In this document: positions 17,319 to 26,028 of the stretch, piece by piece
How positions within the stretch are numbered: position 1 is the first letter of the stretch
Layout: every line of letters begins with the position of its first letter
DNA from: Polaribacter sp. BM10
Lineage (GTDB): Bacteria; Bacteroidota; Bacteroidia; Flavobacteriales; Flavobacteriaceae
Length of the DNA stretch: 64,000 bases
Direction: 5' to 3'
NCBI RefSeq assembly: GCF_002005425.1
Contig: NZ_CP019704.1
Span: 372,001-436,000, forward strand
Position numbers and translations under genes: made by a program
The notes under the pieces: model-generated
What the model saw: only the letters and a program-made list of their open reading frames with translations
Database searches by the model: none
What the model was told of the DNA's origin: nothing

Positions 17319-18236
17319 TTAATTAGAAAACCAATTAAAGTTATTTTCAATAATAATATTTTTGTTCTCTTCGATATGCTGTTTAAATGCTTTTGCAACA
17401 GACGATAGGTTTTTAGATTTTAACCAAATTAGATTCCAAGTTGTTTCTATTGGTAAATCTTTAATATCTAAAATTTTTAAATCTCCTTTCTGAAGTTCGT
17501 TTTTAATACCAATTATAGGCATAATAGAAATTCCTAATCCTGCAATTACCGCTTGTTTAACTGCCTCGTTAGAGGTTAGCTCCATCTTTTTATGTATTTG
17601 AATTTTATTTTTTGTTAAATATCTTTCCATTGCTAATCTAGTTGCAGAACCTTGTTCTCTAAAAATAAATGGAGTTTTATTTAACTCTGTTTTTAATTTT
17701 TTTCTATCAAAAATGTAATTTTTATTAGAAACAAAAAATAACTTATTTTTCATTAGAGCAATACGCTCTATATTTAATTTTTTAGGAATTGTAGACACCA
17801 TTGCAAAATCACATTCGTTATTTTCTAAACTTCTAATTACAGACATTTTATTAGTAACATCCATAGTTAAATCTATCATTTCATTTTTTTTTATAAAGTC
17901 TGATAAGAAATATGGCATTGCATATTTTGCAGTAGAAACAATCGATATTTTTAATTTACCTGCCAATTTACCTTCAAAAAGAGCCGATTTGTAATTAATT
18001 GAAGCTACTTGATCTAAAATTTTAATGGCAGTTTCTGCTATTTCTTCTCCAAATTCTGTTATGTATAGCTTTCTACCAACAACTTCAAATAATGGTAAAT
18101 TAAATTGATCTTGAAAGTTTTTAAGCTGAATAGAAACTGCTGGTTGAGTTAAAAAAAGCTGTTCAGATGCTTTTGTTACGCTTTTTACTTCTGCTATTTT
18201 CTTAAAAATTTCTAACTGATGTAAAGTGTAGTTCAT
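17319..18236 (-). CDS. LysR family transcriptional regulator
   Basis: A 305-residue LysR-type regulator. The N-terminal winged helix-turn-helix reads YTLHQLEIFKKIAEVKSVTK, then ASEQLFLTQPAVSIQLKNFQ; a PBP2-like effector domain follows from about residue 90. It is divergent from a bicarbonate-transport cluster, 81 bp away, and LysR proteins usually control their divergent neighbour. CbbR/CmpR members regulate carbon-fixation and bicarbonate genes, and the N-terminus resembles that branch. Control of the sbtA-like operon is therefore a reasonable inference. Confidence 0.9.
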   Translation of the reverse strand: MNYTLHQLEIFKKIAEVKSVTKASEQLFLTQPAVSIQLKNFQDQFNLPLFEVVGRKLYITEFGEEIAETAIKILDQVASINYKSALFEGKLAGKLKISIVSTAKYAMPYFLSDFIKKNEMIDLTMDVTNKMSVIRSLENNECDFAMVSTIPKKLNIERIALMKNKLFFVSNKNYIFDRKKLKTELNKTPFIFREQGSATRLAMERYLTKNKIQIHKKMELTSNEAVKQAVIAGLGISIMPIIGIKNELQKGDLKILDIKDLPIETTWNLIWLKSKNLSSVAKAFKQHIEENKNIIIENNFNWFSN

Positions 18237-18281
18237 AAATTATTTTAATATATAACATAATAAATATAAATAAAAATATAT

Positions 18282-18298
18282 GAAATAAATCTTATTTC
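18282..18298 (+). promoter_or_regulatory. Inverted repeat in the LysR/bicarbonate divergent region
   Basis: GAAATAA-ATC-TTATTTC is a perfect 7-3-7 inverted repeat located 20 bp before the ATG of the small membrane-protein gene. It is a candidate operator for the divergent LysR protein; the very AT-rich surroundings make chance possible. Confidence 0.35.
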
Positions 18299-18317
18299 TT
18301 TGTGAAAAAAATAAACC

Positions 18318-18587
18318 ATGAGTCAAACAGTAATTAAACCATCAAGACAAATAAAGCCTTATAACAATGATGTTGTAATTCAGGTAACTAAAGCACAATT
18401 AATTAAATTTTTACAATTTATAGTAATCATTTCTATGGCAACTATTAACATATTAGCATATAAAACAACAAGTCCTTTATTAAAAGATTTAATTATATCA
18501 CAAGTTATTTTACTACTTATTTATTTTATAAAAAACTCAAACTTAACACAATTATCAAGTAAGAAATCATGGAAAATTCAACATTAG
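18318..18587 (+). CDS. Small two-TM protein of the bicarbonate-transport cluster
   Basis: The 89-residue protein has a basic N-terminus and two hydrophobic segments (about residues 30-48 and 55-72). I know no characterised homologue. It overlaps the next small gene by 19 bp and is divergent from the LysR gene, so it heads the cluster that leads to the SbtA-like transporter. A role as an accessory or regulatory subunit of bicarbonate uptake is possible but unproven. Confidence 0.65.
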   Translation: MSQTVIKPSRQIKPYNNDVVIQVTKAQLIKFLQFIVIISMATINILAYKTTSPLLKDLIISQVILLLIYFIKNSNLTQLSSKKSWKIQH

Positions 18588-18889
18588 AAATGTCAAAAAA
18601 CACAAACACATCACAAGAGCAACAGTTAAAACTAATCGAAGGTAATTTTACTAAGAGTGAAGCCCTAAAGATTATAAACAATGTTGTTAACGTAAAAATT
18701 AACTTTCATAAGTTACAAAGGTTATCAAAAATAGAAGGTAATGTAAATGATAAATGTACTTATGATAATTCTAGAATATCAGAATTAATAGATGACCAAG
18801 CAGACATGAAATCATTTTTAAGATCTTTAGAAGCAAATGGTAAAAATATAAAAATTTCGAGCACCATAAATATAACAGTAGAAGAGTAA
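18569..18889 (+). CDS. Small soluble protein of the bicarbonate-transport cluster
   Basis: A 106-residue hydrophilic, mainly helical protein with no TM segment or signal peptide and a short beta-like C-terminus (NIKISSTINITVEE). It lacks PII/SbtB features, so it is not the usual SbtB partner, although its position between the regulator and the transporter would suit a regulatory protein. It is coupled to the upstream small membrane protein by a 19-bp overlap and followed by a terminator-like hairpin before sbtA. No family recognised. Confidence 0.65.
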   Translation: MENSTLEMSKNTNTSQEQQLKLIEGNFTKSEALKIINNVVNVKINFHKLQRLSKIEGNVNDKCTYDNSRISELIDDQADMKSFLRSLEANGKNIKISSTINITVEE

Positions 18890-18913
18890 TATTTATTTTA
18901 ATTTGATTTGAAC

Positions 18914-18953
18914 AGTAGGAAAGAATGGCATTATTAGGCTTTCCTACTTTTTT
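18914..18953 (+). terminator. Terminator-like hairpin inside the bicarbonate cluster
   Basis: AGTAGGAAAG (18914-18923) pairs perfectly with CTTTCCTACT (18939-18948), followed by a T run. It sits between the small soluble gene and the SbtA-like gene and starts 24 bp after the upstream stop. It may end the upstream transcript or attenuate read-through into the transporter. Confidence 0.75.
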
Positions 18954-18971
18954 ATGCTTAAACATTAATTT

Positions 18972-19934
18972 ATGGATTTACATTATTTAGTAGACAATTT
19001 AACAAACCCAGCATTATTATTTTTCTTTTTAGGTTTGATAGCTGTTAATTTAAAAAGCGATTTAAAAATACCAGAAAACTCGTCAAAATTTATATCACTT
19101 TACTTATTACTTGCTATTGGTTTTAAAGGCGGGCAAGAATTAGCACATAGTATTATTACATCAGAAATAATTTGGTCTTTACTTTTTGGTGTATTATTAG
19201 CATTAATAGTTCCACTTTATACTTATTTTATTTTACGATTAAAGTTAAGTGTAGAAAATGCAGGAGCCATTGCGGCTGCTTATGGTTCTGTAAGCGCCGT
19301 TACTTTTGTAACAACAATATCTTTTTTAGAAATGTCTAACATTCCGTTTGGTGGTCATATGGTTGCAGTTATGGCATTAATGGAAGCGCCTTCTATTATT
19401 ATTGGGGTTTTACTAATCTCTATTTATAACAAAGAAAATAAGAAAAAAACTTCTTTTAAAAGTGTTATACATCATTCTTTAACAAACGGAAGTGTAATAT
19501 TAATTATTGGTAGTTTATTTGTAGGATATTTCACCAATGATGCACAAGCAGCAGGTATTAAGCCATTTACAACCGATATTTTTAAAGGCTTTTTAGCTGT
19601 TTTCTTATTAGATATGGGAATTACCAGTGGAGGCAAGTTAAAAGCACTGTTAAAAAAAGGATGGTTTACATTATCTTTTGCCATTGTAATTCCGTTAATA
19701 AACGGTTGTCTTGTAGCTATAATAAGTGGTGTTTTTATAGAAGAAATAGGTAATAGGTTGTTAATGTCGATCTTAGCAGCAAGTGCTTCCTATATTGCGG
19801 TACCAGCAGCTATGAAATTGGCAGCACCAAAAGCAAATCCCGGACTTTATATTCCTATGGCTTTAGCAATAACATTTCCTTTTAATATAACAATTGGTAT
19901 GCCTTTATATCTCTGTATAATAGAAGTTTTTTAG
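18972..19934 (+). CDS. SbtA-like sodium-dependent bicarbonate permease
   Basis: The 320-residue integral membrane protein has about ten hydrophobic segments and the SbtA/DUF897 blocks NLTNPALLFFFLGLIAVNLKS, LLLAIGFKGGQELAHS, GAIAAAYGSVSAVTFVT and MALMEAPSIIIGVLL. The second half repeats the topology, with LDMGITSGGKL and ASASYIAVPAAMKLAAPKANPG. SbtA imports bicarbonate with sodium in cyanobacteria; in a heterotrophic flavobacterium it would supply anaplerotic carboxylases. The upstream small genes and divergent LysR regulator support an inducible unit. The gene follows a terminator-like hairpin by 19 bp. Confidence 0.88.
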   Translation: MDLHYLVDNLTNPALLFFFLGLIAVNLKSDLKIPENSSKFISLYLLLAIGFKGGQELAHSIITSEIIWSLLFGVLLALIVPLYTYFILRLKLSVENAGAIAAAYGSVSAVTFVTTISFLEMSNIPFGGHMVAVMALMEAPSIIIGVLLISIYNKENKKKTSFKSVIHHSLTNGSVILIIGSLFVGYFTNDAQAAGIKPFTTDIFKGFLAVFLLDMGITSGGKLKALLKKGWFTLSFAIVIPLINGCLVAIISGVFIEEIGNRLLMSILAASASYIAVPAAMKLAAPKANPGLYIPMALAITFPFNITIGMPLYLCIIEVF

Positions 19935-20146
19935 TTTAATCATCCTTAATTTATAATTATATTATAATAGAATCTATTTTTTATTTTTTGTTCGAAAACC
20001 TAGTAACGTTTCTAGGTTATCCAAATAAGAATAGGTAATTTATCTTCAATTTAAAATCGTATTTTAAATAATCTTTAAAACTTTTAAAAAAAATGTTAAA
20101 AGCTAGTAATGAAAGTGTGATTTTTTAAGGAAACCACAAAAATAAG

Positions 20147-20154
20147 TATCTTTG
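20147..20154 (+). promoter_or_regulatory. Consensus -7 element
   Basis: TATCTTTG matches TAnnTTTG, 17 bp before the ATG of the PLP/CBS enzyme gene, giving a leader of roughly 12 nt. Confidence 0.55.
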
Positions 20155-20171
20155 TAATCGAAATTTAAGAC

Positions 20172-21530
20172 ATGAAATACGCAAAGAATATATTAGAAAC
20201 TATTGGTAATACACCATTGGTTCAATTAAACAGTGTTACAAAAGAAATAGATGCTTTAGTTTTAGCAAAAGTAGAAACTTTTAATCCGGGTAATTCTGTT
20301 AAAGATAGAATGGCTTTAAAGATGATTGAAGATGCAGAAGCAGATGGTCGTTTAAAACCGGGCGGAACAATTATTGAAGGTACATCTGGTAACACAGGTA
20401 TGGGTTTAGCTTTAGCAGCAATTATAAAAGGTTACAAATGTATTTTTGTAATTTCTGATAAACAATCTAAAGAGAAAATGGATATTTTACGTGCAGTTGG
20501 TGCAGAAGTAATTGTTTGTCCAACTAATGTAGAGCCAGAAGATCCAAGATCTTATTATTCGGTTTCTAAACGATTAGGAGCAGAAACACCAAATTCTTGG
20601 TATGTAAATCAATACGATAACCCAAGTAATGCAACAGCACATTACGAGCAAACTGGACCAGAAATTTGGGAACAAACAGCTGGTAAAATAACGCATTTTG
20701 TTGTTGGTGTTGGTACTGGAGGTACTATTTCTGGTACAGCTAAATATTTAAAAGAGAAAAATCCAAATATTAAAATTTGGGGAATAGATACTTACGGTTC
20801 TGTGTTTAAAAAATATCATGAAACGGGTATTTTTGATGAGAATGAAATTTATCCTTATATCACAGAAGGTATTGGTGAAGATATTTTGCCAAAAAATGTA
20901 GACTTCTCATTAATTGATGGTTTTACAAAAGTAACCGATAAAGATGCCGCAGTTTACACAAGAAAAATTGCAAAAGAAGAAGGTATTTTTGTTGGTAACT
21001 CTGCAGGTTCTGCAATTAAAGGGATGTTGCAATTAAAAGAACATTTTACTAAAGATGATGTTGTAGTTGTTCTGTTTCACGATCACGGTAGTAGATACGT
21101 TGGTAAAATGTTTAATGATGATTGGATGCGCGAAAGAGGTTTTTTAGAAGATGAAATTAAAACAGCAGCAGATTTAATTAAAAATCATTCTGATAAACCT
21201 TTAGTTACAGCACAAACAGAAGAATTAGTTTCTCATGCAATCGAAAGAATGCGAGATTTTAAAATTTCTCAAATTCCTGTAAAAGATGTTAATGGTTTTG
21301 TTGGATCTATAGATGAATCTGTTTTATTACACAATTTTATTTCAGATAAAGATATTGCAGATAAACCTATTAAAGATATTATGGGTAAATCATATCCTAT
21401 TGTTAAGAAATCTGCAAAATTAGAAGAGATTTCTAAATTGATAAATAAAGACAATCAAGCTGTATTAGTGGCTTTAGAAAATGGCAATCATCATATAATT
21501 ACAAAGTATGATATTATAAGTGCTATTTAA
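20172..21530 (+). CDS. Cystathionine beta-synthase-type PLP enzyme with CBS-domain pair
   Basis: The 452-residue protein has a fold-type II PLP domain: NTPLVQLN, the Schiff-base lysine K44 in NPGNSVKDRMA, the phosphate loop EGTSGNTGMGLA, and the GVGTGGTISG loop that holds the cofactor. The block HGSRYVGKMFNDDWM resembles eukaryotic and bacterial cystathionine beta-synthase more than cysteine synthase. From about residue 335 two CBS motifs follow, often an adenosyl-ligand regulatory module. It should condense serine or a derivative with homocysteine or sulfide. It is monocistronic with its own -7 box and terminator. Cysteine synthase activity remains possible. Confidence 0.9.
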   Translation: MKYAKNILETIGNTPLVQLNSVTKEIDALVLAKVETFNPGNSVKDRMALKMIEDAEADGRLKPGGTIIEGTSGNTGMGLALAAIIKGYKCIFVISDKQSKEKMDILRAVGAEVIVCPTNVEPEDPRSYYSVSKRLGAETPNSWYVNQYDNPSNATAHYEQTGPEIWEQTAGKITHFVVGVGTGGTISGTAKYLKEKNPNIKIWGIDTYGSVFKKYHETGIFDENEIYPYITEGIGEDILPKNVDFSLIDGFTKVTDKDAAVYTRKIAKEEGIFVGNSAGSAIKGMLQLKEHFTKDDVVVVLFHDHGSRYVGKMFNDDWMRERGFLEDEIKTAADLIKNHSDKPLVTAQTEELVSHAIERMRDFKISQIPVKDVNGFVGSIDESVLLHNFISDKDIADKPIKDIMGKSYPIVKKSAKLEEISKLINKDNQAVLVALENGNHHIITKYDIISAI

Positions 21531-21550
21531 AATTATAATATGAAATTACA

Positions 21551-21585
21551 AAAAGAGCTTTCTATTCAGAAAGCTCTTTTTTTTT
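21551..21585 (+). terminator. Rho-independent terminator
   Basis: AAAAGAGCTTTCT and AGAAAGCTCTTTT form a 13-bp stem with an ATTC loop and nine T, ending the PLP/CBS enzyme gene. Confidence 0.92.
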
Positions 21586-21755
21586 GATGATTGTTTAAAA
21601 AAGAAATACTTTAAACGTTTTTATTGAATATTTTTAGTTTAAAATTCATTTTTATTGATAATAAATAAATGAAAATAGTTAATTGTAAAAATATTAACAC
21701 ATAGTTTTTTTAAGAATTATATATCTTTAGGCATTAACTAACTTAATTCAAAAAA

Positions 21756-23054
21756 ATGAAAAACCTAAAAATTCTATTTATTCTTACTTTAATAGTTGCT
21801 TGTAAAGAGAATAAAAAAGAGGACATTAAAACAGGTAATATGTTGTCTAAAGCTAAAGAAATTCACAAAAAAGTAATGACTTTAGATACGCATGTAGATA
21901 TTAATGTTGCTAATTTTACCGACTCTATCAATTATACTCAAAAATTAAAAAACCAAGTCAACTTGCCAAATATGGAAGAAGGTGGCTTAGATGTGGCATT
22001 TTTTATAGTTTATACAGGTCAAGGAGATTTAACAGAAGAAGGTTATGATAAAGCGTATAAAAATGCAATGAGCAAGTTTAACGCAATTCATAAATTAACA
22101 AAAGAAATCGCTCCAGAAAGAATTGGTTTGGCTGTAAATTCTAAAGAAGCTAGAGAAATTTATGCATCAGGAAAAAAAGTAGCAATGATTGGTGTAGAAA
22201 ATGCTTATCCTTTGGGTACAGATGTTTCTAGAGTAAAAGAATTTTACGATTTGGGTGCAAGATATATGAGTCTTTCTCACAATGGACATAGTCAACTGTG
22301 TGATTCTAATACCGGAGAAAAAGATAATGTTTGGTTACATAACGGTGTTAGCGATCTAGGAAAAGAAGTTATTAAAGAAATGAACAAATGGGGAATTATG
22401 ATTGATGTTTCTCATCCTTCAAAAAAATCTATGCAAGATATGATTGCTTTGTCTAAAGCGCCAATAATCGCCTCTCATTCTTCTGCAAGAGCATTATGTA
22501 ATCATAGTAGAAATTTAGATGATGAACAATTACAATGGATGAAAGAGAACGGAGGAGTTGTACAAACGGTTGCTTTTAGTTCTTATGTAAATACAGAAAA
22601 AGATAAAGTTTATAAAGAAGAATTAAATAAAGTAATAAAAGAATTAGCTGCAGCACAAGGAGAAGAAATGATGACTTGGGCAGAAGCAAGAAAGTTAAGT
22701 CCAGAAAAGAGAGATGCTTTTATAGCTACTTACAGAAAATTATCTGCAGAAGCGAAAGAGAAAATGAAGTCTTCTGATGTTTCACCAGTTAATGTATCAG
22801 ATTTTGTAGATCATATAGACTACTTAATAAGTAAAATAGGAATTGATCACGTCGGTATCAGCTCAGATTTTGACGGTGGAGGAGGAGTAGATGGTTGGAA
22901 TGATGCGTCGGAAACTTTAAATGTAACTTTAGAGTTGGTAAAAAGAGGTTATACAGAAGCGCAAATTGCACAATTATGGAACGGGAATTTATTAAGAGTT
23001 TTAGATGAGGTTGAAAAAGTAGCAAAAGAAATTCAATCTAAAGAAACAATATAA
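21756..23054 (+). CDS. Lipoprotein membrane dipeptidase, M19 family
   Basis: M19 (renal dipeptidase-like) enzymes hydrolyse dipeptides with a binuclear zinc site. The 432-residue product has a lipoprotein signal with Cys16 (TLIVAC). The first zinc pair is H46 and D48 in LDTHVDIN. It also has DVSHPSKKS, the PIIASHSSARALCNHSRN block with two zinc-binding histidines, and HVGISSDFDGGGG, all in family order. It should act in the periplasm or at the outer membrane on peptides, D-amino-acid dipeptides included. Monocistronic; a near-consensus -7 (TATCTTTA, 21722-21729) lies upstream and a terminator downstream. Confidence 0.93.
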   Translation: MKNLKILFILTLIVACKENKKEDIKTGNMLSKAKEIHKKVMTLDTHVDINVANFTDSINYTQKLKNQVNLPNMEEGGLDVAFFIVYTGQGDLTEEGYDKAYKNAMSKFNAIHKLTKEIAPERIGLAVNSKEAREIYASGKKVAMIGVENAYPLGTDVSRVKEFYDLGARYMSLSHNGHSQLCDSNTGEKDNVWLHNGVSDLGKEVIKEMNKWGIMIDVSHPSKKSMQDMIALSKAPIIASHSSARALCNHSRNLDDEQLQWMKENGGVVQTVAFSSYVNTEKDKVYKEELNKVIKELAAAQGEEMMTWAEARKLSPEKRDAFIATYRKLSAEAKEKMKSSDVSPVNVSDFVDHIDYLISKIGIDHVGISSDFDGGGGVDGWNDASETLNVTLELVKRGYTEAQIAQLWNGNLLRVLDEVEKVAKEIQSKETI

Positions 23055-23074
23055 TTACTTATATTATCAAAATT

Positions 23075-23110
23075 AAAAAACCATCTCAATTAAGAGATGG
23101 TTTTTTTTTA
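23075..23110 (+). terminator. Rho-independent terminator
   Basis: AAAAAACCATCTC (23075-23087) pairs with GAGATGGTTTTTT (23094-23106) around an AATTAA loop and ends the dipeptidase gene. Confidence 0.92.
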
Positions 23111-23136
23111 ACTAACTAATTCAAATAATTTACACA

Positions 23137-23229
23137 ATGAAAACAGTTTACTACGTTGCTTTCATTTTTATAATTGCAACTACTGTGCCAAACTTTAAAT
23201 TAGTATTGAAAAATGTTAATAAAATATGA
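23137..23229 (+). CDS. Possible 30-residue hydrophobic peptide
   Basis: An ATG frame encodes 30 residues, starting MKTVYYVAFIFIIATTVPNF and ending KKI-like. It has a charged start, a hydrophobic core and a polar tail, so it could be a small membrane peptide or a remnant signal sequence. It lies between the dipeptidase terminator and the lipA terminator. There is no other support; it may be spurious. Confidence 0.2.
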   Translation: MKTVYYVAFIFIIATTVPNFKLVLKNVNKI

Positions 23230-23244
23230 TTTTTATATTTTTAG

Positions 23245-23279
23245 CAATAAAAAAACGATTCTTTTTATAGAATCGTTTT
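23245..23279 (-). terminator. Rho-independent terminator of the lipA operon
   Basis: AAAACGATTCT (23252-23262) and AGAATCGTTTT (23269-23279) form an 11-bp stem, followed on the minus strand by a T run, about 55 bp past the lipA stop. Confidence 0.85.
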
Positions 23280-23334
23280 AGTTTTTCGCTTATTATTGTG
23301 ATATAAATAATTATTCGTTTAAAATTCAACTAAA

Positions 23335-24204
23335 TTAATTAGCATGTTTATGTGCTTTGTAAGAAGATCTTACTAATGCACCACTTTCTACAAACATAAA
23401 GCCCATTTCTAAACCTAAAGTTTCATACTTTTTAAACTGTTCTGGTGTAATAAATTCTTTAACAGGTAAATGTTTTTTTGTTGGTTGTAAATACTGTCCA
23501 ATCGTAATGATGTCACAATTTACTTCACGTAAATCTTTCATTGTTTGTATTACTTCTTCTTCAGTTTCTCCTAAACCAAGCATTAAACCTGTTTTAGTTC
23601 TCATTCCGTTTTCTTTTAAATACTTTAAAACACCTAAACTTCGGTCATATTTAGCCTGAATTCTAACTTCTCTGGTTAACCTTCTAACGGTTTCCATATT
23701 ATGAGATACAACTTCTGGTGCAACCTCTATAATTCGATCTATTTGTTTTGTATTTCCTTGAAAATCTGGAATTAAAGTTTCTAAAGTGGTTTTAGGATTT
23801 GCTCTTCTAATAGCATCTACAGTTTCTGCCCAAATAATAGAACCTCCATCTTTCAAATCATCTCTATCTACAGATGTAATTACTGCATGTTTGATGCTCA
23901 TTATTTTTATAGAGCGAGCAACTTTTTCTGGTTCATCCCATTCTACTGTTTCAGGTCTTCCTGTTTTTACACCACAAAATCCGCAAGATCGTGTACAAAC
24001 ATTACCTAAAATCATAAAAGTTGCAGTTCCTTCTCCCCAACATTCTCCCATGTTTGGGCAGCTACCACTAGTACAAATTGTGTTTAATTTATATTTATCT
24101 ACTAAACCTCTAAGTTCTGTGTATTTTTTACCAACAGGCAACTTTACTCGAAGCCATTTTGGTTTTTTTGGTCTTTCTGGTACTATTACAGATTCTATTG
24201 CCAT
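23335..24204 (-). CDS. lipA: Lipoyl synthase
   Basis: LipA inserts two sulfurs into octanoyl groups on lipoyl domains by radical SAM chemistry. The 289-residue protein has both iron-sulfur sites: the auxiliary cluster ligands C44, C49 and C55 ([12 protein letters not shown]) and the radical SAM motif C70-x3-C74-x2-C77 (CTRSCGFC). It also has the family blocks [15 protein letters not shown] and VRSSYKAH near the C-terminus. Its product is needed by the 2-oxoacid dehydrogenases that use LpdA. It is the last gene of a minus-strand operon after the Nramp-like gene (39-bp gap). Confidence 0.96.
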   Translation of the reverse strand: MAIESVIVPERPKKPKWLRVKLPVGKKYTELRGLVDKYKLNTICTSGSCPNMGECWGEGTATFMILGNVCTRSCGFCGVKTGRPETVEWDEPEKVARSIKIMSIKHAVITSVDRDDLKDGGSIIWAETVDAIRRANPKTTLETLIPDFQGNTKQIDRIIEVAPEVVSHNMETVRRLTREVRIQAKYDRSLGVLKYLKENGMRTKTGLMLGLGETEEEVIQTMKDLREVNCDIITIGQYLQPTKKHLPVKEFITPEQFKKYETLGLEMGFMFVESGALVRSSYKAHKHAN

Positions 24205-24243
24205 TTCTATTGAATTTGAAATGCAAATTTACGAAGAAAAGAT

Positions 24244-25464
24244 TTAAATACTTGTTAAAAACCAAATAGTAAAACCTATTAAAAAAGCAAAACCAATAAA
24301 ACTTAAAATTTTTAAAATTATACCTGGTCTGTGTTCTTTAGGTGTGTGGTTACTAGTTATTAATTTATAGTTTAAAATAGCGTAAAAAGGAGCTGTTAAA
24401 AATGAAAGTATGGTAGCAATTTTAACTAATAAACCCATATTATCCATAAAAAAATGTAAAATCAAAAATGTACCTATAAATAAGAAGAGAATCCAAAACC
24501 AATAACCAAATTTAAACGGTTTATTAAATAAAAGTTTAGATGTTCTATCCATTGCTCTTGGTGATGCATCTAAAGTTGTTATGGTTGTACTAAACATTGT
24601 TGTAAAAGCTGCTATAGCTATAAAAATGTAAGAAAACTCGCCGAGGTTTTTTGTGTATAATTCAATTAATTGAGTTGCAAATACACCTCCTTTATCAGAG
24701 AAAGTTGCCCCGGATTTATACATAACCAAAGCACCTAAGAGTACAAAACAAATTCCTAAAAATAGCGCACTGATATAGCCAACATTAAAATCGAAAACGG
24801 CATCTTTTTTCTTAGTTTTTATGAAAGAAGTTTCATCTTTTTCTACAGACCATATCGAATGCCAAATAGAAACGTCTAAAGGTGCAGGCATCCATCCTAA
24901 AAAAGCAATTAAAAAGGTAAGTTCTACAGCGCCAGAAGGTATAATTTGTGTTACATCAAAAGCTTCTTTTGTGTTATAAAGAGCTACACAAACTGCAATA
25001 ATTGTACTAAAAGTAAGAATTACTATAATGTATTTCATCACATTATCGAGTAATTTATACTTTCCAATAAGTAAGAAAATGATACTTAAAAACATTAAAA
25101 AAGTAGACCATAAAACTAAATTATCTGTAAAACCAAATAATTGAGAAGCTAAACCAGCGGTAACAATTGTTACTGCAGCTTGTATGGTAAACATGGTTGT
25201 AAAGTTTATAATATAATAAGCAACTAAAATACCTTTCCCTAATTTTTTATAACCGTCTAAAAGTGTTTCTCCGGTTGCAGCGGCATATCTTGGTCCGAAT
25301 TGAAAGAACGGATATTTAAAAATATGTACTAAAAAAAGTGCCCAAATTAACCCAAATCCAAATTCTGCACCAGCTCTTGTAGATTGTACTAAATGCGAAA
25401 CGCCAATTGCAGCACCTGCAAATAGTAAACCTGGTCCTAAAGATTGTAAAAAAGATCTTTTCAC
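24244..25464 (-). CDS. Divergent Nramp-family transporter lacking the canonical metal-site residues
   Basis: The 406-residue protein has about eleven hydrophobic segments and the Nramp-like opening SLGPGLLFAGAAIGVSHLVQS. In canonical Nramp proteins this TM1 region carries DPGN; here the aligned residues read GVSH, so the metal-binding Asp and Asn are absent. The TM6 block, normally MPHN, reads MPAPLDVSIW. The start codon is GTG, directly abutting the stop of the upstream sigma gene. It may carry a substrate other than Mn2+ or Fe2+. Membership in the superfamily is likely; the substrate is unknown. Confidence 0.8.
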   Translation of the reverse strand: MKRSFLQSLGPGLLFAGAAIGVSHLVQSTRAGAEFGFGLIWALFLVHIFKYPFFQFGPRYAAATGETLLDGYKKLGKGILVAYYIINFTTMFTIQAAVTIVTAGLASQLFGFTDNLVLWSTFLMFLSIIFLLIGKYKLLDNVMKYIIVILTFSTIIAVCVALYNTKEAFDVTQIIPSGAVELTFLIAFLGWMPAPLDVSIWHSIWSVEKDETSFIKTKKKDAVFDFNVGYISALFLGICFVLLGALVMYKSGATFSDKGGVFATQLIELYTKNLGEFSYIFIAIAAFTTMFSTTITTLDASPRAMDRTSKLLFNKPFKFGYWFWILFLFIGTFLILHFFMDNMGLLVKIATILSFLTAPFYAILNYKLITSNHTPKEHRPGIILKILSFIGFAFLIGFTIWFLTSI

Positions 25465-26028
25465 TTAAGATTTCTTAATAATTTCAGCTAAAAGTTTTTT
25501 TGCACGCAAAAGTTTAACTTTTACGTTATTCATTGGTTCGTTAATTTGTACAGAAATTTCTCTATAACTTAATTCTTGAAAATAACGTAATTGTATAACT
25601 TCTTGATATTTAGGTTTTAATTGTTTTATGTCTCGCAAAAGATTTGCTAAATTTTGTTCTCGAATGATTTTATCTTCTGGTGTTGGGTTTTCATCAACAA
25701 CCAAATAAACTTTATCTTCTTGTTCTTTAGAAGTTTCTGTAATTATAGAACTATTTTTTTTACGAAGTAAATCGATGTGTATGTTTTTAGAAATAGTAAT
25801 TAACCAAGTTTTAAAAACATAAGTTTCATCAAAAGACTTTATTTTATCAAAAGCTTTAGAAAACGTTTGTATTGCGATGTCCTCTGCATCGTTTTCGCTC
25901 TTTGTTCTTTTTAATAAAAAATTAAAAACATCAGACCAATAGAGGTTCAGTAGAAAGCTAAAAGCAGATTGATCTCCGTTTTTAGCTTTTAAAATATTTG
26001 CTTCTAATTTTTTAATATCTATTTCCAA
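25465..26028 (-). CDS. ECF-type RNA polymerase sigma factor
   Basis: The 187-residue sigma-70 family protein has region 2 (VFNFLLKRTKSENDAEDIAIQTFSKAF, with the DAEDI core helix) near residues 35-60. Region 4 (LKPKYQEVIQLRYFQELSYREIS) lies near 135-160. The likely start is TTG at 26028, which lies inside the 3' end of the glycosyltransferase gene (10-bp overlap). No anti-sigma gene is next to it; the downstream gene is the Nramp-like transporter, with zero spacing. Its target promoters are not evident. Confidence 0.88.
   Translation of the reverse strand: MEIDIKKLEANILKAKNGDQSAFSFLLNLYWSDVFNFLLKRTKSENDAEDIAIQTFSKAFDKIKSFDETYVFKTWLITISKNIHIDLLRKKNSSIITETSKEQEDKVYLVVDENPTPEDKIIREQNLANLLRDIKQLKPKYQEVIQLRYFQELSYREISVQINEPMNNVKVKLLRAKKLLAEIIKKS

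Noticed and set aside
19997-20018. Hairpin AACCTAG...CTAGGTT downstream of the SbtA-like gene
   Set aside because: Short 7-bp stem without a T run; not convincing as a terminator or regulatory site.
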